Part shown: positions 15,475-23,311 of the stretch, in pieces
Numbering within the stretch: position 1 is the stretch's first letter
How the letters are laid out: each line of letters begins with the position of its first letter
Assembly: GCA_017744365.1 (NCBI GenBank)
Contig: JAGIBL010000002.1
Span: 124,001 to 188,000, forward strand
Direction: 5' to 3'
DNA length: 64,000 nucleotides
Source of the DNA: Nocardioidaceae bacterium
GTDB lineage: Bacteria > Actinomycetota > Actinomycetes > Propionibacteriales > Nocardioidaceae
Position numbers and translations under genes: made by a program
The notes under the pieces: model-generated
What the model saw: only the letters and a program-made list of their open reading frames with translations
Databases searched by the model: none
Told to the model about the DNA's origin: nothing

Positions 15475-16773
15475 CTACAGCAGGATCCGGAGCGGGTTCT
15501 CGACGATGGCGAGGAACGCCCTCATCCAGATCGCCGCGGTCGCCCCGTCCACCGGGCGGTGGTCGACGGCCAGGGTCACGTGCAGCACCTGGGCGACCAC
15601 GACCTCGCCGTCGGCGACCACGGGCTCGGGACGCGCGGCGCCCACGGCGAGGATCGCCGCCTGCGGCGGGTTGATGATCGCGGCGAAGTCCTCGGTGCCG
15701 TACATGCCGAGGTTGGTGATCGAGATGGACCCGCCCTCGAGCTCGTCCTGCCGCAGCCGCCGGTCCTTGGCCCGCGCGATCAGGTCCGCGGTGGCCGCGG
15801 CGACCCGCGAGACCGACAGGCCGTCGACGCCGCGGACGACCGGCGTGACCAGGCCGCCGTCGGTGGCCACCGCGACCGCGACGTCGACGTTCTCGAAGTG
15901 CCGGATCGAGTCCTCGTTCCACTGCACGTTCATCGCCGGCACCTCGGCGTGCGCCTGCGCGATCGCCTTGACCAGCAGGTCGTTGACGGAGACCTTGCTG
16001 GCCGCGCCCTCGTTGAGCTGCTGCCGCAGGGCGAGCAGCGCGTCGACCCGGGCGCTGCCGCGCACGTAGAAGTGCGGCACCGTCTGCTTGCTCTCGGTCA
16101 GCCGGCGGGCGATGGCCTGCCGCATCCGGCTGTTGGGCTCGTCGGTGAACGACGCCGGCCCACCCGGCGCAGGCCCACCGAGCACGCGGCCGTCCGAGGA
16201 GGCGGCGCCGACGGGAACCTCCGGCGTCGGCGCCGCCACGGCCGGCGGAGGGAGAGCCGCGGCCGCCTCGACGTCCACCCGGCGAATCCGGCCGCGGGGG
16301 CCCGTGCCGGTGAGGGTGGACAGATCCAGGCCCCGCTCGCGCGCCAGCCGGCGCGCCAGCGGGCTGGCGAACAGGCGCACGACGTCGGTCGTGGCCTCGG
16401 GTCCGGGCGCGACCGGCTGCGCAGCTGCGGGCTCGGCCGTGGGCTCGGGTTGCGCCTCCGCCTCGGGCTGAGGTGCGGCGTCGGCGCCGAGCGAGGCGAT
16501 CACCGCCTCGACGTCCGCGGCCGCCTCGCCCCCGGTCCCCCAGATGGCGATCGGCGCGCCCACCGGCACGGTCGAGCCCGCTTCGACGAGCACCCGCAGC
16601 AGCACGCCCGGCTGCTCGGCCTCGACGTCGACGACGGCCTTGTCGGTCTCCACCGTGACGATCGGCTCGCCGGCCTGGTAGGGCTGGTCGACGCCGACGT
16701 TCCACGAGTCCAGGACGGCCTCGACCAGGTTCGCGGAGATCTCGGGCATCCGCAGGATCTCGGGCACGCTCAC
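15475..16773 (-). CDS. 2-oxoacid dehydrogenase complex dihydrolipoamide acyltransferase (E2)
   Basis: 432 aa with all three modules: lipoyl domain at residues 1-80 with lipoyl-lysine motif VETDKAVVDV, an Ala/Pro/Glu-rich linker, peripheral subunit-binding domain near 120-160 (ASPLARRLARERGLDL, TGPRGRI), and the catalytic domain from about 200 to the end. The catalytic motif is DHRPVDGA near residue 405. The GTG start overlaps the E1 stop by 4 nt (GTGA). Substrate class (acetoin, branched-chain or pyruvate type) cannot be fixed from sequence alone. Confidence 0.95.
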   Translation of the reverse strand: MSVPEILRMPEISANLVEAVLDSWNVGVDQPYQAGEPIVTVETDKAVVDVEAEQPGVLLRVLVEAGSTVPVGAPIAIWGTGGEAAADVEAVIASLGADAAPQPEAEAQPEPTAEPAAAQPVAPGPEATTDVVRLFASPLARRLARERGLDLSTLTGTGPRGRIRRVDVEAAAALPPPAVAAPTPEVPVGAASSDGRVLGGPAPGGPASFTDEPNSRMRQAIARRLTESKQTVPHFYVRGSARVDALLALRQQLNEGAASKVSVNDLLVKAIAQAHAEVPAMNVQWNEDSIRHFENVDVAVAVATDGGLVTPVVRGVDGLSVSRVAAATADLIARAKDRRLRQDELEGGSISITNLGMYGTEDFAAIINPPQAAILAVGAARPEPVVADGEVVVAQVLHVTLAVDHRPVDGATAAIWMRAFLAIVENPLRILL

Positions 16774-18947
16774 TCCCCTCCGAGCTCGCGCAGCTTGGCG
16801 ACGACCTCGTCGGTCGAGGCGTAGGCGGCCCGCTCCAGCACCTTGCTGATGCTCGGCGAGGCCTCCTTGCCGGTGACCCGCTCGACCGGGGCGTCGAGCC
16901 AGTCGAAGAGGCGGCGCTGGATCTCGTCGGCCAGCCATCCGCCGTACGACGTGCCGACGGCGCCCTGCTCGGCGATCAGCACGTTGTTGGTCTTCTGGAT
17001 CGAGGCGGTGATCGTGTCCCAGTCGAGGCTGGCGCGGTCGAGCCAGCGCAGGTCGATCACCTCGGCGTCAACGCCGGTCTCCTCGACCGCCTCCAGCACC
17101 CGCGGGGTCATCGCCAGGTAGGTGAGGATGGTCAGCGCCGAGCCCTCGCGACGGACCGCGGCCTTGCCCACGGGCAGGTAGTGGTCGAAGTCGTCCGGGA
17201 GGCCCGGGCCGGTGGAGGCGTAGAGGTCGACGTGCTCGAGGACGACGACCGGGTCGTCGCAGGCGAGCGCGGTGTTGAGCAGGCCGACGTAGTCGAACGG
17301 CGTGGACGGCGCCACGATCCGCCAGCCGGGCGCGGTGGCGAAGACACCGGCCGGGTCCATCGAGTGCTGCGAGCCGTAGCCGGTGCCCTGGGCGACCTTG
17401 CTGCGCAGCACGAACGGGACCGTGCCGTCGCCGCCGAACATGTGGCGGGCCTTGCCGATCTGGTTGAAGAGCTGGTCCGCGGCGACCCACATGAAGTCGG
17501 CGTACATGAACTCGACGATCGGCCGGAACCGGCCGTCCATGGCCATGCCGCCGCCGAGCCCGGCGAACGCGTTCTCGGAGATCGGCGTGCCCAGCACCCG
17601 GTCCGGGAAGGCCTCCTTGAGCCCGCGGGTGGCGCCGTTGGTGCCGCCGTTGAGGCGGTGCACGTCCTCACCCATCACCACGACGCGGGGGTCGGTCTCC
17701 AGCCGCCGGCCCATCGTCCGCGCCACCGCGTCGATGAACTTGACCTCCTGGAGCGCGCCGGCGAAGTCCTCGGTGTCGGTGAAGGTGATGCCCTCGAGCT
17801 CGCGCAGGTCGCCGCGCACGCCGGTGTCGACGAAGTCGGGATCGGGCCACTCGGCCGGCTTGATCCGGCGCTCGCCGGGCTTGCCGTCCGGCAGCGGCTC
17901 GAGGATCGTCGCGCCGAGCCCGGCCATCAGCTCCTTGGCGCGGGCGACGGTCTCCTCGGCCTGCTTGCGGGTGAGGATCTTGCGGCGCACCAGGTGCCCG
18001 GCGGTCGCGTCGAGCGGGTCGCGGGCCCGCCACTCGGCTTCCTCCTCCTTGCTGCGGTACCGGAACGCCGAGCCGGGGAACGGGCCGTTCTGGTGGAAGT
18101 ACCGGTAGACGTCGGCCTCGATGAGGGTCGCGCCCTTGCCGGCGCGCATGTACGCCAGCGCCTCCTGGGTGGCGAGGTGGACGGCCAGCGGATCCATCCC
18201 GTCGACCTTCCAGCTGCGGAGGCCGAACCCGGGGCCCCGGCCGGACAGCCGCGGCTCGGCGGTCACCTCGGAGACGTGGGTCGACACGGCGTACTGGTTG
18301 TTCTCGACGAAGAAGCAGATCGGCAGCTTCCAGGCGCCGGCCAGGTTGAAGGTCTCCAGGGTCGATCCGATGTTGATGGCGCCGTCGCCGAAGTAGGTGA
18401 TCGCGACCGCGTCGGTGCCCGCGTTGCGGTGGGCCCAGGCGGAGCCGGCAGCCAGCGGGACCCCGCCTCCGACGATGGCGTTGGTGCCGATCGCGCCGGC
18501 CTCGTGCCACTGCAGGTGCATGCTGCCGCCGCGCCCGTGACTGAACCCCTGGTCGAGCCCGCAGATCTCCCGGAGCGTGCGCAGCAGCACGTCGCGCACG
18601 TCGTCGGGGAAGGGCTGCGTCGGGTCGATCCCCTTCGGGTGCAGGTGGGAGAGCACCTTGGCGAGGAACTGGTGGTGGCCGCGGTGCGAGCCGTTGACCG
18701 TGTCCTGGCTGGTGAGCCCGTAGCAGGAGCCGACCGCGCCGCCCTCCTGGCCGACGCTGGAGTGCGCGGGGCCGTGGATGAGGCCCTCGCCGGCGAGCTC
18801 GAGGACGTACTCCTCGAACGTCCGGATCAGCACCAGCTGGCTGTACATGCCGGTCAGCAGGTCCGGGCTGGCGGCGTCCCAGTCCGCCTTCGTGACGGCC
18901 AGCTCGGTCCAGCCGGCGTTCGGCTCGAGCGCGTGGTGTGCGGGCAA
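16770..18947 (-). CDS. 2-oxoacid dehydrogenase E1, fused alpha and beta subunits
   Basis: About 725 aa. The alpha part (about 20-340) holds the TPP motif: GDGAINIGSTLETFNLAG to ENNQYAVST, with SHGRGGSMHLQ just before. The beta part (about 400-725) holds transketolase pyrimidine-type and C-terminal domains, VMGEDVHRLNGGTNGAT and EHVDLYASTGPGLPDD. The complex decarboxylates a 2-oxoacid and passes the acyl group to E2. I chose the TTG at 18,947 because GAAGGAG lies 8 nt upstream; an ATG at 19,004 lies inside the ATGGATCCAT operator and is unlikely. Fusion of alpha and beta fixes 1:1 stoichiometry. Confidence 0.92.
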   Translation of the reverse strand: MPAHHALEPNAGWTELAVTKADWDAASPDLLTGMYSQLVLIRTFEEYVLELAGEGLIHGPAHSSVGQEGGAVGSCYGLTSQDTVNGSHRGHHQFLAKVLSHLHPKGIDPTQPFPDDVRDVLLRTLREICGLDQGFSHGRGGSMHLQWHEAGAIGTNAIVGGGVPLAAGSAWAHRNAGTDAVAITYFGDGAINIGSTLETFNLAGAWKLPICFFVENNQYAVSTHVSEVTAEPRLSGRGPGFGLRSWKVDGMDPLAVHLATQEALAYMRAGKGATLIEADVYRYFHQNGPFPGSAFRYRSKEEEAEWRARDPLDATAGHLVRRKILTRKQAEETVARAKELMAGLGATILEPLPDGKPGERRIKPAEWPDPDFVDTGVRGDLRELEGITFTDTEDFAGALQEVKFIDAVARTMGRRLETDPRVVVMGEDVHRLNGGTNGATRGLKEAFPDRVLGTPISENAFAGLGGGMAMDGRFRPIVEFMYADFMWVAADQLFNQIGKARHMFGGDGTVPFVLRSKVAQGTGYGSQHSMDPAGVFATAPGWRIVAPSTPFDYVGLLNTALACDDPVVVLEHVDLYASTGPGLPDDFDHYLPVGKAAVRREGSALTILTYLAMTPRVLEAVEETGVDAEVIDLRWLDRASLDWDTITASIQKTNNVLIAEQGAVGTSYGGWLADEIQRRLFDWLDAPVERVTGKEASPSISKVLERAAYASTDEVVAKLRELGGE

Positions 18948-18993
18948 CGGAGGAGCTCCTTCGCAAGATCGTGTGCCCTGACCATCGCACACA

Positions 18994-19068
18994 AATGGAT
19001 CCATTCTCAAGATGTCTCTCGACATTTCTCGGGAGATCGTCCAGGCTGAGCGTCACAGATGGATCCAT
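18994..19068. promoter_or_regulatory. repeated ATGGATCCAT operators in the divergent E1/VOC promoter
   Basis: The 10-bp palindrome ATGGATCCAT occurs at 18,995-19,004 (extended to 12 bp at 18,994-19,005) and again at 19,059-19,068. Centres are 64 bp apart, close to six helical turns. Between them lies ATGTC-TCTC-GACAT at 19,012-19,025. The second copy abuts the AGGAGG of the VOC gene. A dimeric FadR-type GntR protein is encoded two genes away and is the likely ligand-responsive repressor. Confidence 0.75.
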
Positions 19069-19083
19069 AGGAGGGCTCTTGTC

Positions 19084-19596
19084 ATGACACTGCCCGGGCT
19101 GCAGCGGCTGGACCACGTCGGCTTCACCGTCCCCGACCTCGACGAGGCGCACGCCTGGCTGGTCGACGTGCTGGGGTGCGAGTACCTGTACTCGCTCGGG
19201 CCGTTCCGTGCCGACGACGACTGGATGGCCGAGCACCTCGACGTGGACCCGCGCACGGTGATGCGGCGGTTGCGCTTCTACCGGTGCGGGGGCCAGGCCG
19301 TCTTCGAGGTCTTCGAGTACGACGCCGAGCCGCAGCGCACCAGCCCGCCGCGCAACAGCGACGTGGGCGGCCACCACGTCGCTCTGTACGTCGACGACCT
19401 CGACGTCGCGGTGGCGTACCTGCGCGAGCGGGGCGTCCGGGTCCTCGGCGAGCCGACCGTCAGCAAGGGACCGTCCGAGGGTCAGCGCTGGGTCTACTTC
19501 CTGGCGCCCTGGGGCATGCAGTTCGAGCTGGTCTCCTATCCTGGCGGCAAGGCGTTCGACCACCATCCGGCCAGGTACCAAGGGGATCCGCTGTGA
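19084..19596 (+). CDS. VOC family protein (glyoxalase/bleomycin-resistance fold)
   Basis: 170 aa vicinal-oxygen-chelate protein with paired beta-alpha-beta-beta-beta modules: GLQRLDHVGFTVPDLDEAHAWLVDVLGCEY at the start, then DVGGHHVALYVDDLDVAVAYLRERG near 100, ending in VYFLAPWGMQFELVSYPGG. Candidate metal ligands are the His in LDHVGF, the His in HHVALY and the Glu in QFELV. ATG with AGGAGG upstream. It may be an isomerase, lyase or dioxygenase; expressed with the GntR regulator and divergent from the E1 gene, it likely acts on the same substrate. Confidence 0.85.
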   Translation: MTLPGLQRLDHVGFTVPDLDEAHAWLVDVLGCEYLYSLGPFRADDDWMAEHLDVDPRTVMRRLRFYRCGGQAVFEVFEYDAEPQRTSPPRNSDVGGHHVALYVDDLDVAVAYLRERGVRVLGEPTVSKGPSEGQRWVYFLAPWGMQFELVSYPGGKAFDHHPARYQGDPL

Positions 19597-20243
19597 CCGA
19601 GAGCGTCGCCAGCCGGCGGATCGCGGGGATCCTGCGCGAGGAGATCCTGGCCGGCAAGCTCACCCCCGGGACCCGGCTGCACCAGGACGAGATCGCCGCC
19701 CGGCTGGGCAGCAGCCGGCTGCCGGTACGCGAGGCGCTGCGGATCCTGGAGAACGACGGGCTCGCCAAGACGACCCCGAACCGGGGCGCGCGGGTGCCGG
19801 CCCTGACGCTGGAGGACGTCAACGTCTACTACCGGATGCGCGAGCGGCTCGAGCCGCTGACCCTGGCCGAGAGCCTGCCGCACCTGACCGACGAGCAGGT
19901 CGAGGCGATGCAGCGGATCCAGGAGGAGATCGAGAGCCAGGACGACGTCAACCGGTTCCTGGTGCTCGACCGCGAGTTCCACCTGACCAGCTACGCCGGC
20001 TGCCCCAGCGAGCACCTGCTCGACACCACGGTCCGGCTCTGGAACGCCACCCAGCACTACCGGCGGGCGTTCATGCAGCTCGACGGCGGCAACCGCGCGG
20101 CCATCGTGAACGCCGAGCACCGGCTGCTCCTCGACGCCGTCCGGCGCCGGGACGCCGAGGACGCCGAGCGCTACCTGACCGGGCACATCCGGCGTACGCG
20201 GGTGGAGCTCACCCGGCACCCCGAGCTCTTCGAGCGGGACTGA
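19593..20243 (+). CDS. GntR family (FadR subgroup) transcriptional regulator
   Basis: 216 aa. N-terminal winged helix: IAGILREEILAGKLTPGTRLHQDEIAARLGSSRLPVREALRILENDGL (residues 8-55, shown here in motif terms only by its PVREALR and GTRL elements). C-terminal FCD all-helical ligand domain with REFHLTSYAGCPSEHLL and the metal-binding HRLLLDAV and HIRRTR histidines. GTG start overlapping the VOC stop by 4 nt. Likely controls the ATGGATCCAT promoter. Confidence 0.93.
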   Translation: MTESVASRRIAGILREEILAGKLTPGTRLHQDEIAARLGSSRLPVREALRILENDGLAKTTPNRGARVPALTLEDVNVYYRMRERLEPLTLAESLPHLTDEQVEAMQRIQEEIESQDDVNRFLVLDREFHLTSYAGCPSEHLLDTTVRLWNATQHYRRAFMQLDGGNRAAIVNAEHRLLLDAVRRRDAEDAERYLTGHIRRTRVELTRHPELFERD

Positions 20244-20259
20244 CGCCGGCGCTCGCCGG

Positions 20260-20913
20260 TCACACCGCGGCGTCGGGGAAGGCGATGACCGACAGGAACC
20301 GGATCGGCACCTGCACCAGGTTCACCGGTCCGTGCACGCCCTCGCCGTCGAACTGGAGCGAGTCGCCGGCGCCGAGCCGGTACGTCGACCGGCCGTGCCC
20401 GTAGTCCATCTTCCCCTCGAGCATGTAGATGAACTCGGTGCCGGGATGCTGGAAGAGGGGGTAGCTCTCGCTCTTCTCGGTCAGGGTGACCAGCAGGCAC
20501 TCCAGGCGCTTGTGCTCGCCGCGCAGGGTCCCGAGCAGCTGGTACTCGTGGCCCGCCTGGGAGCCGTTGCGGACGATCTTGGTACCCCGGTTCGCCTTGA
20601 CGTACGACGCCGGCCGCTCGGTGTCCGCGCCGCGGAGCAAGGAGGTCACCGGGACGTCGAGGCCGCGGGCCAGGGCGGCCAGGGTGCCGAGGCTGCAGGA
20701 GGTCTGCGCGTTCTCGATCTTCGACAGCATCGCCTTGGAGATGCCGATCTCCGCGGAGAGCTCCGCGATCGACAGGCCGCGGTGGGTGCGCAGGTCCCTG
20801 ACGTTGCGGGCGATGGCGACCTCGAGCTCGAGAGACTCCAGCTGCTCGCCCGAGCCGCGGCTGCGTGCGATGCCCGACCGGTTGCGGAGGAGGCTCTCGT
20901 CCTTGTCGGTCAC
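20260..20913 (-). CDS. XRE family regulator with cupin domain
   Basis: 217 aa. HTH near residues 33-90: IARNVRDLRTHRGLSIAELS, then EIGISKAMLSKIENAQTS. C-terminal cupin with LFQHPGTEFIYMLEGKMDYGHG and YRLGAGDSLQFDGEGVHGP. GTG start with poor ribosome-binding sequence. It is the last gene of the minus-strand run beginning at the GlnT-like gene, 14 nt after the M20 hydrolase, so it probably regulates that amine pathway through the palindrome at 27,630. Not closely similar in sequence to the XRE-cupin protein at 1,263. Confidence 0.88.
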   Translation of the reverse strand: MTDKDESLLRNRSGIARSRGSGEQLESLELEVAIARNVRDLRTHRGLSIAELSAEIGISKAMLSKIENAQTSCSLGTLAALARGLDVPVTSLLRGADTERPASYVKANRGTKIVRNGSQAGHEYQLLGTLRGEHKRLECLLVTLTEKSESYPLFQHPGTEFIYMLEGKMDYGHGRSTYRLGAGDSLQFDGEGVHGPVNLVQVPIRFLSVIAFPDAAV

Positions 20914-20927
20914 GTCACGCAGGATAC

Positions 20928-22121
20928 TCAGCCCGCGAGGTCCCGGAGGACGGTCACCAGGGCATCGACACCGGCCTCGCAGTCCGCGTCCTCCGCGTGC
21001 TCGAGCGGGGAGTGCGAGACGCCGGTGGGATTGCGCACGAAGAGCATCGCGGACCGCACCCCGTGGCTGGAGAGCACGCCCGCGTCGTGACCGGCACCGG
21101 TCCCGATCACCGGCACGCCGTCCAGGAGCGCCGCCAGGGACCGGGCCAGGTCGGGGTCGAAGGCGGTGTCGGCGGTGTAGGACTCCTCGACCGCGGTCGT
21201 CCCGAGGCGCGCTTCGAGCCCGGGCACGATCCGCAGCACCGCCGCCTCGTCCGCGCCGCGCGCGTCGAGCCAGCCGGTCACCGCCGAGGGGATCGCGTTG
21301 ACCCCGTTCGGCAGCACCCGGACCTTGCCGACGGTGGCCACGCACCCGTGCGCGGCCGCCTCCTCGCGTGCCGCCGTGATGAGCGCCGCGAGCTGGAGCA
21401 TCGGGTCGTGACGGTCGGCCAGCCTGGTCGTGCCCGCGTGGTTCGCCTCGCCCTCGAAGTCGAAGCGCCAGCGCCCGTGGGGCCAGATCGACGACCCGAC
21501 GGCGACCGGGTGCTCGGTGTCGGCCAGCCAGCGCCCTTGCTCGACGTGCAGCTCCACGAACGTACCGATGCGGGCGAGCGCCTCGTCGTCGCGCCCGTAC
21601 GACGAGGTCGACCGGCCGGCCGCGCGCAGTGCCTCGGCCATCGTCAGTCCGTCGCCGTCGCGGAGGGACAGCGCCCGGTCGGCCGGGAGAGCGCCGGTGA
21701 GGACCCGCGAGCCGGCGCACGCGATGCCGAAGCGGGCACCCTCCTCGTCGACGAAGTTCGCGACCGCGAGCGGACGCGCGGGGGTGAAGCCGTCCGCTCG
21801 CAGCCTGGCTACGGCAGCCAGCGACGAGGCCACCCCGAGCGGCCCGTCGTAGCCGCCCCCGTCGGGCACCGAGTCGAGGTGCGACCCGGTGACCACGCCC
21901 GGGTCGCCCGCGGCACGGGCCGCATCGGGGTCGCCCCACCACGCCCACTGGTTGCCGACCCTGTCCTCGACGACCTCCAGACCGAGCGCCTCGGCCTCGC
22001 CGCGGAACCACGCGCGCAGGGTGGCGTCCTCGGCGGTCCAGGCGAAGCGGCGGTAGCCACCGCTCTCCCGGGATCTGCCGACCTCCGCGATCTCCTCGAG
22101 GAGCCGGACGACCCCGCTCAC
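20928..22121 (-). CDS. M20-type amidase, N-carbamoyl-amino-acid hydrolase / allantoate amidohydrolase family
   Basis: 397-aa binuclear metallo-amidase. Metal-site motifs: TGSHLDSVPDGGGYDGPLGV near residues 77-96 and NFVDEEGARFG near 125, then VELHVEQG near 195. Relatives cleave N-carbamoyl-L-amino acids or allantoate, releasing ammonia and CO2. GTG start 7 nt after the oxidase gene. Next to a DAO-family oxidase the enzyme could act on an N-carbamoyl N-methyl amino acid, as in creatinine breakdown; this is a hypothesis only. Confidence 0.88.
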   Translation of the reverse strand: MSGVVRLLEEIAEVGRSRESGGYRRFAWTAEDATLRAWFRGEAEALGLEVVEDRVGNQWAWWGDPDAARAAGDPGVVTGSHLDSVPDGGGYDGPLGVASSLAAVARLRADGFTPARPLAVANFVDEEGARFGIACAGSRVLTGALPADRALSLRDGDGLTMAEALRAAGRSTSSYGRDDEALARIGTFVELHVEQGRWLADTEHPVAVGSSIWPHGRWRFDFEGEANHAGTTRLADRHDPMLQLAALITAAREEAAAHGCVATVGKVRVLPNGVNAIPSAVTGWLDARGADEAAVLRIVPGLEARLGTTAVEESYTADTAFDPDLARSLAALLDGVPVIGTGAGHDAGVLSSHGVRSAMLFVRNPTGVSHSPLEHAEDADCEAGVDALVTVLRDLAG

Positions 22122-22128
22122 GCGGAGG

Positions 22129-23310
22129 TCACCGCATCTCCCCCGCGCCGACGTACGGGTGCAGGCTGCGCAGCGGCTTGCCCTCGGCGAAGCGCTCGAG
22201 CCGGAAGTCCGCGGCCGGGATGTCCGGGTCGGTGCTGTCCCCCTCGAGGAGCAGCTCCGCGACCAGGTCGCCGACCGCCGGGCTCATCTTGAACCCGTGA
22301 CCGGCGAACCCGGCACACAGCGTCAGCCCCTGGATCTCGGCGAGCGGCTGGATCACGGGGTTCCAGTCCGGCGGGACGTCGTACACGCCCGCGTAGGTGT
22401 GGGTCACTCCCGGGTCGGGGAAGCCCGGGAAGCGGTGCATCACCTTCTCGCCGTACTTCTCGATCGACGCCTCGCTGGCGACGTTCGAGTAGTGGTCGGG
22501 GTCGACGAACTTGTTCTCGGGAGCGTCGTGGTCGCTGTTGCCGACCAGGAACTGACCCGAGCCCTCGATCCGGCAGTACTGCAGGCTGACCAGGTCGGAG
22601 ATGACCGGGAGGTCGGTGAGCGGCTCGCCGGCGTCGACGATCAGCAGCTCGGACCGGTAGGCGTCGCAGGGGAAGTCGATCCCGACCCCGGCGAGCAGCG
22701 CCTTCGACCACCAGCCGGCCGCGACGATCACGTCGTCCGCCTCGATCCGCTCACCGGTCGTCAGCTCGACGCCGACGGCCTTGTCGCCGCTGGTCAGGAT
22801 GCGCGCGACCGCGGCCCGCTGCTTGATCCTCGCGCCGTTGTCGCGCGCGACCTGGCCGAAGTGGAGGCCGAGCTGGGTCGCGTCCGCGAACCCGCCCCGG
22901 TGCTCGAACGCCGCCGCGGCGATGTCGCTCGTCTCCAGGTACGGCCACCTGGCGGCCAGCTCGTCGACCGCGATCATCTCGGTCTCGATGCCGAGGCCCT
23001 GCTGCATCGCGATGTTGGCCTCGAGGGGCTCGGCGTTGTCGTCGCCGACGATGACGCTGTAGCCGACCTGGCGGAAGCCGATGTCGCTGCCGAGGGCCTC
23101 GATGGTGGGCACGCTGTTCCAGGAGAGCTTCGCGATGGACGGCACCCCGTAGTGCGCACGCACGATGCCGCTGGACTTGCCCGTGCCGCCGTCGCAGAGC
23201 AGCGCGCGCTCGAGGACGAGGACGTCACTGATGCCCCGCTGGGTGAGGGCCCGCGCGATCGACAGGCCGATGAGCCCGCCGCCGACGACGATGACCTTGC
23301 GCCCCGCCAT
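22129..23310 (-). CDS. FAD-dependent oxidoreductase, DAO family (sarcosine oxidase beta-like)
   Basis: 393 aa. FAD Rossmann motif VIVVGGGLIGLSIARAL at residues 5-21, GGTGKSSGIVRAHYG near 42-56, and C-terminal FAGHGFKMSPAVGDLVAEL near 340, typical of glycine/sarcosine/N-methyl-amino-acid oxidases. It resembles the beta subunit type but no alpha, gamma or delta partners are encoded nearby. One nt separates it from the glutamate-synthase-like gene. In the N-methylglutamate pathway the demethylating step is done by a four-subunit relative; this single protein could replace it (inference). Confidence 0.9.
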   Translation of the reverse strand: MAGRKVIVVGGGLIGLSIARALTQRGISDVLVLERALLCDGGTGKSSGIVRAHYGVPSIAKLSWNSVPTIEALGSDIGFRQVGYSVIVGDDNAEPLEANIAMQQGLGIETEMIAVDELAARWPYLETSDIAAAAFEHRGGFADATQLGLHFGQVARDNGARIKQRAAVARILTSGDKAVGVELTTGERIEADDVIVAAGWWSKALLAGVGIDFPCDAYRSELLIVDAGEPLTDLPVISDLVSLQYCRIEGSGQFLVGNSDHDAPENKFVDPDHYSNVASEASIEKYGEKVMHRFPGFPDPGVTHTYAGVYDVPPDWNPVIQPLAEIQGLTLCAGFAGHGFKMSPAVGDLVAELLLEGDSTDPDIPAADFRLERFAEGKPLRSLHPYVGAGEMR

Positions 23311-23311
23311 C

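Noticed and set aside
19002-19004. ATG inside the ATGGATCCAT palindrome as the E1 start codon
   Set aside because: No Shine-Dalgarno precedes it, the extra residues do not look like E1, and it would place the start codon inside the operator. The TTG at 18,947 has GAAGGAG at the right spacing.
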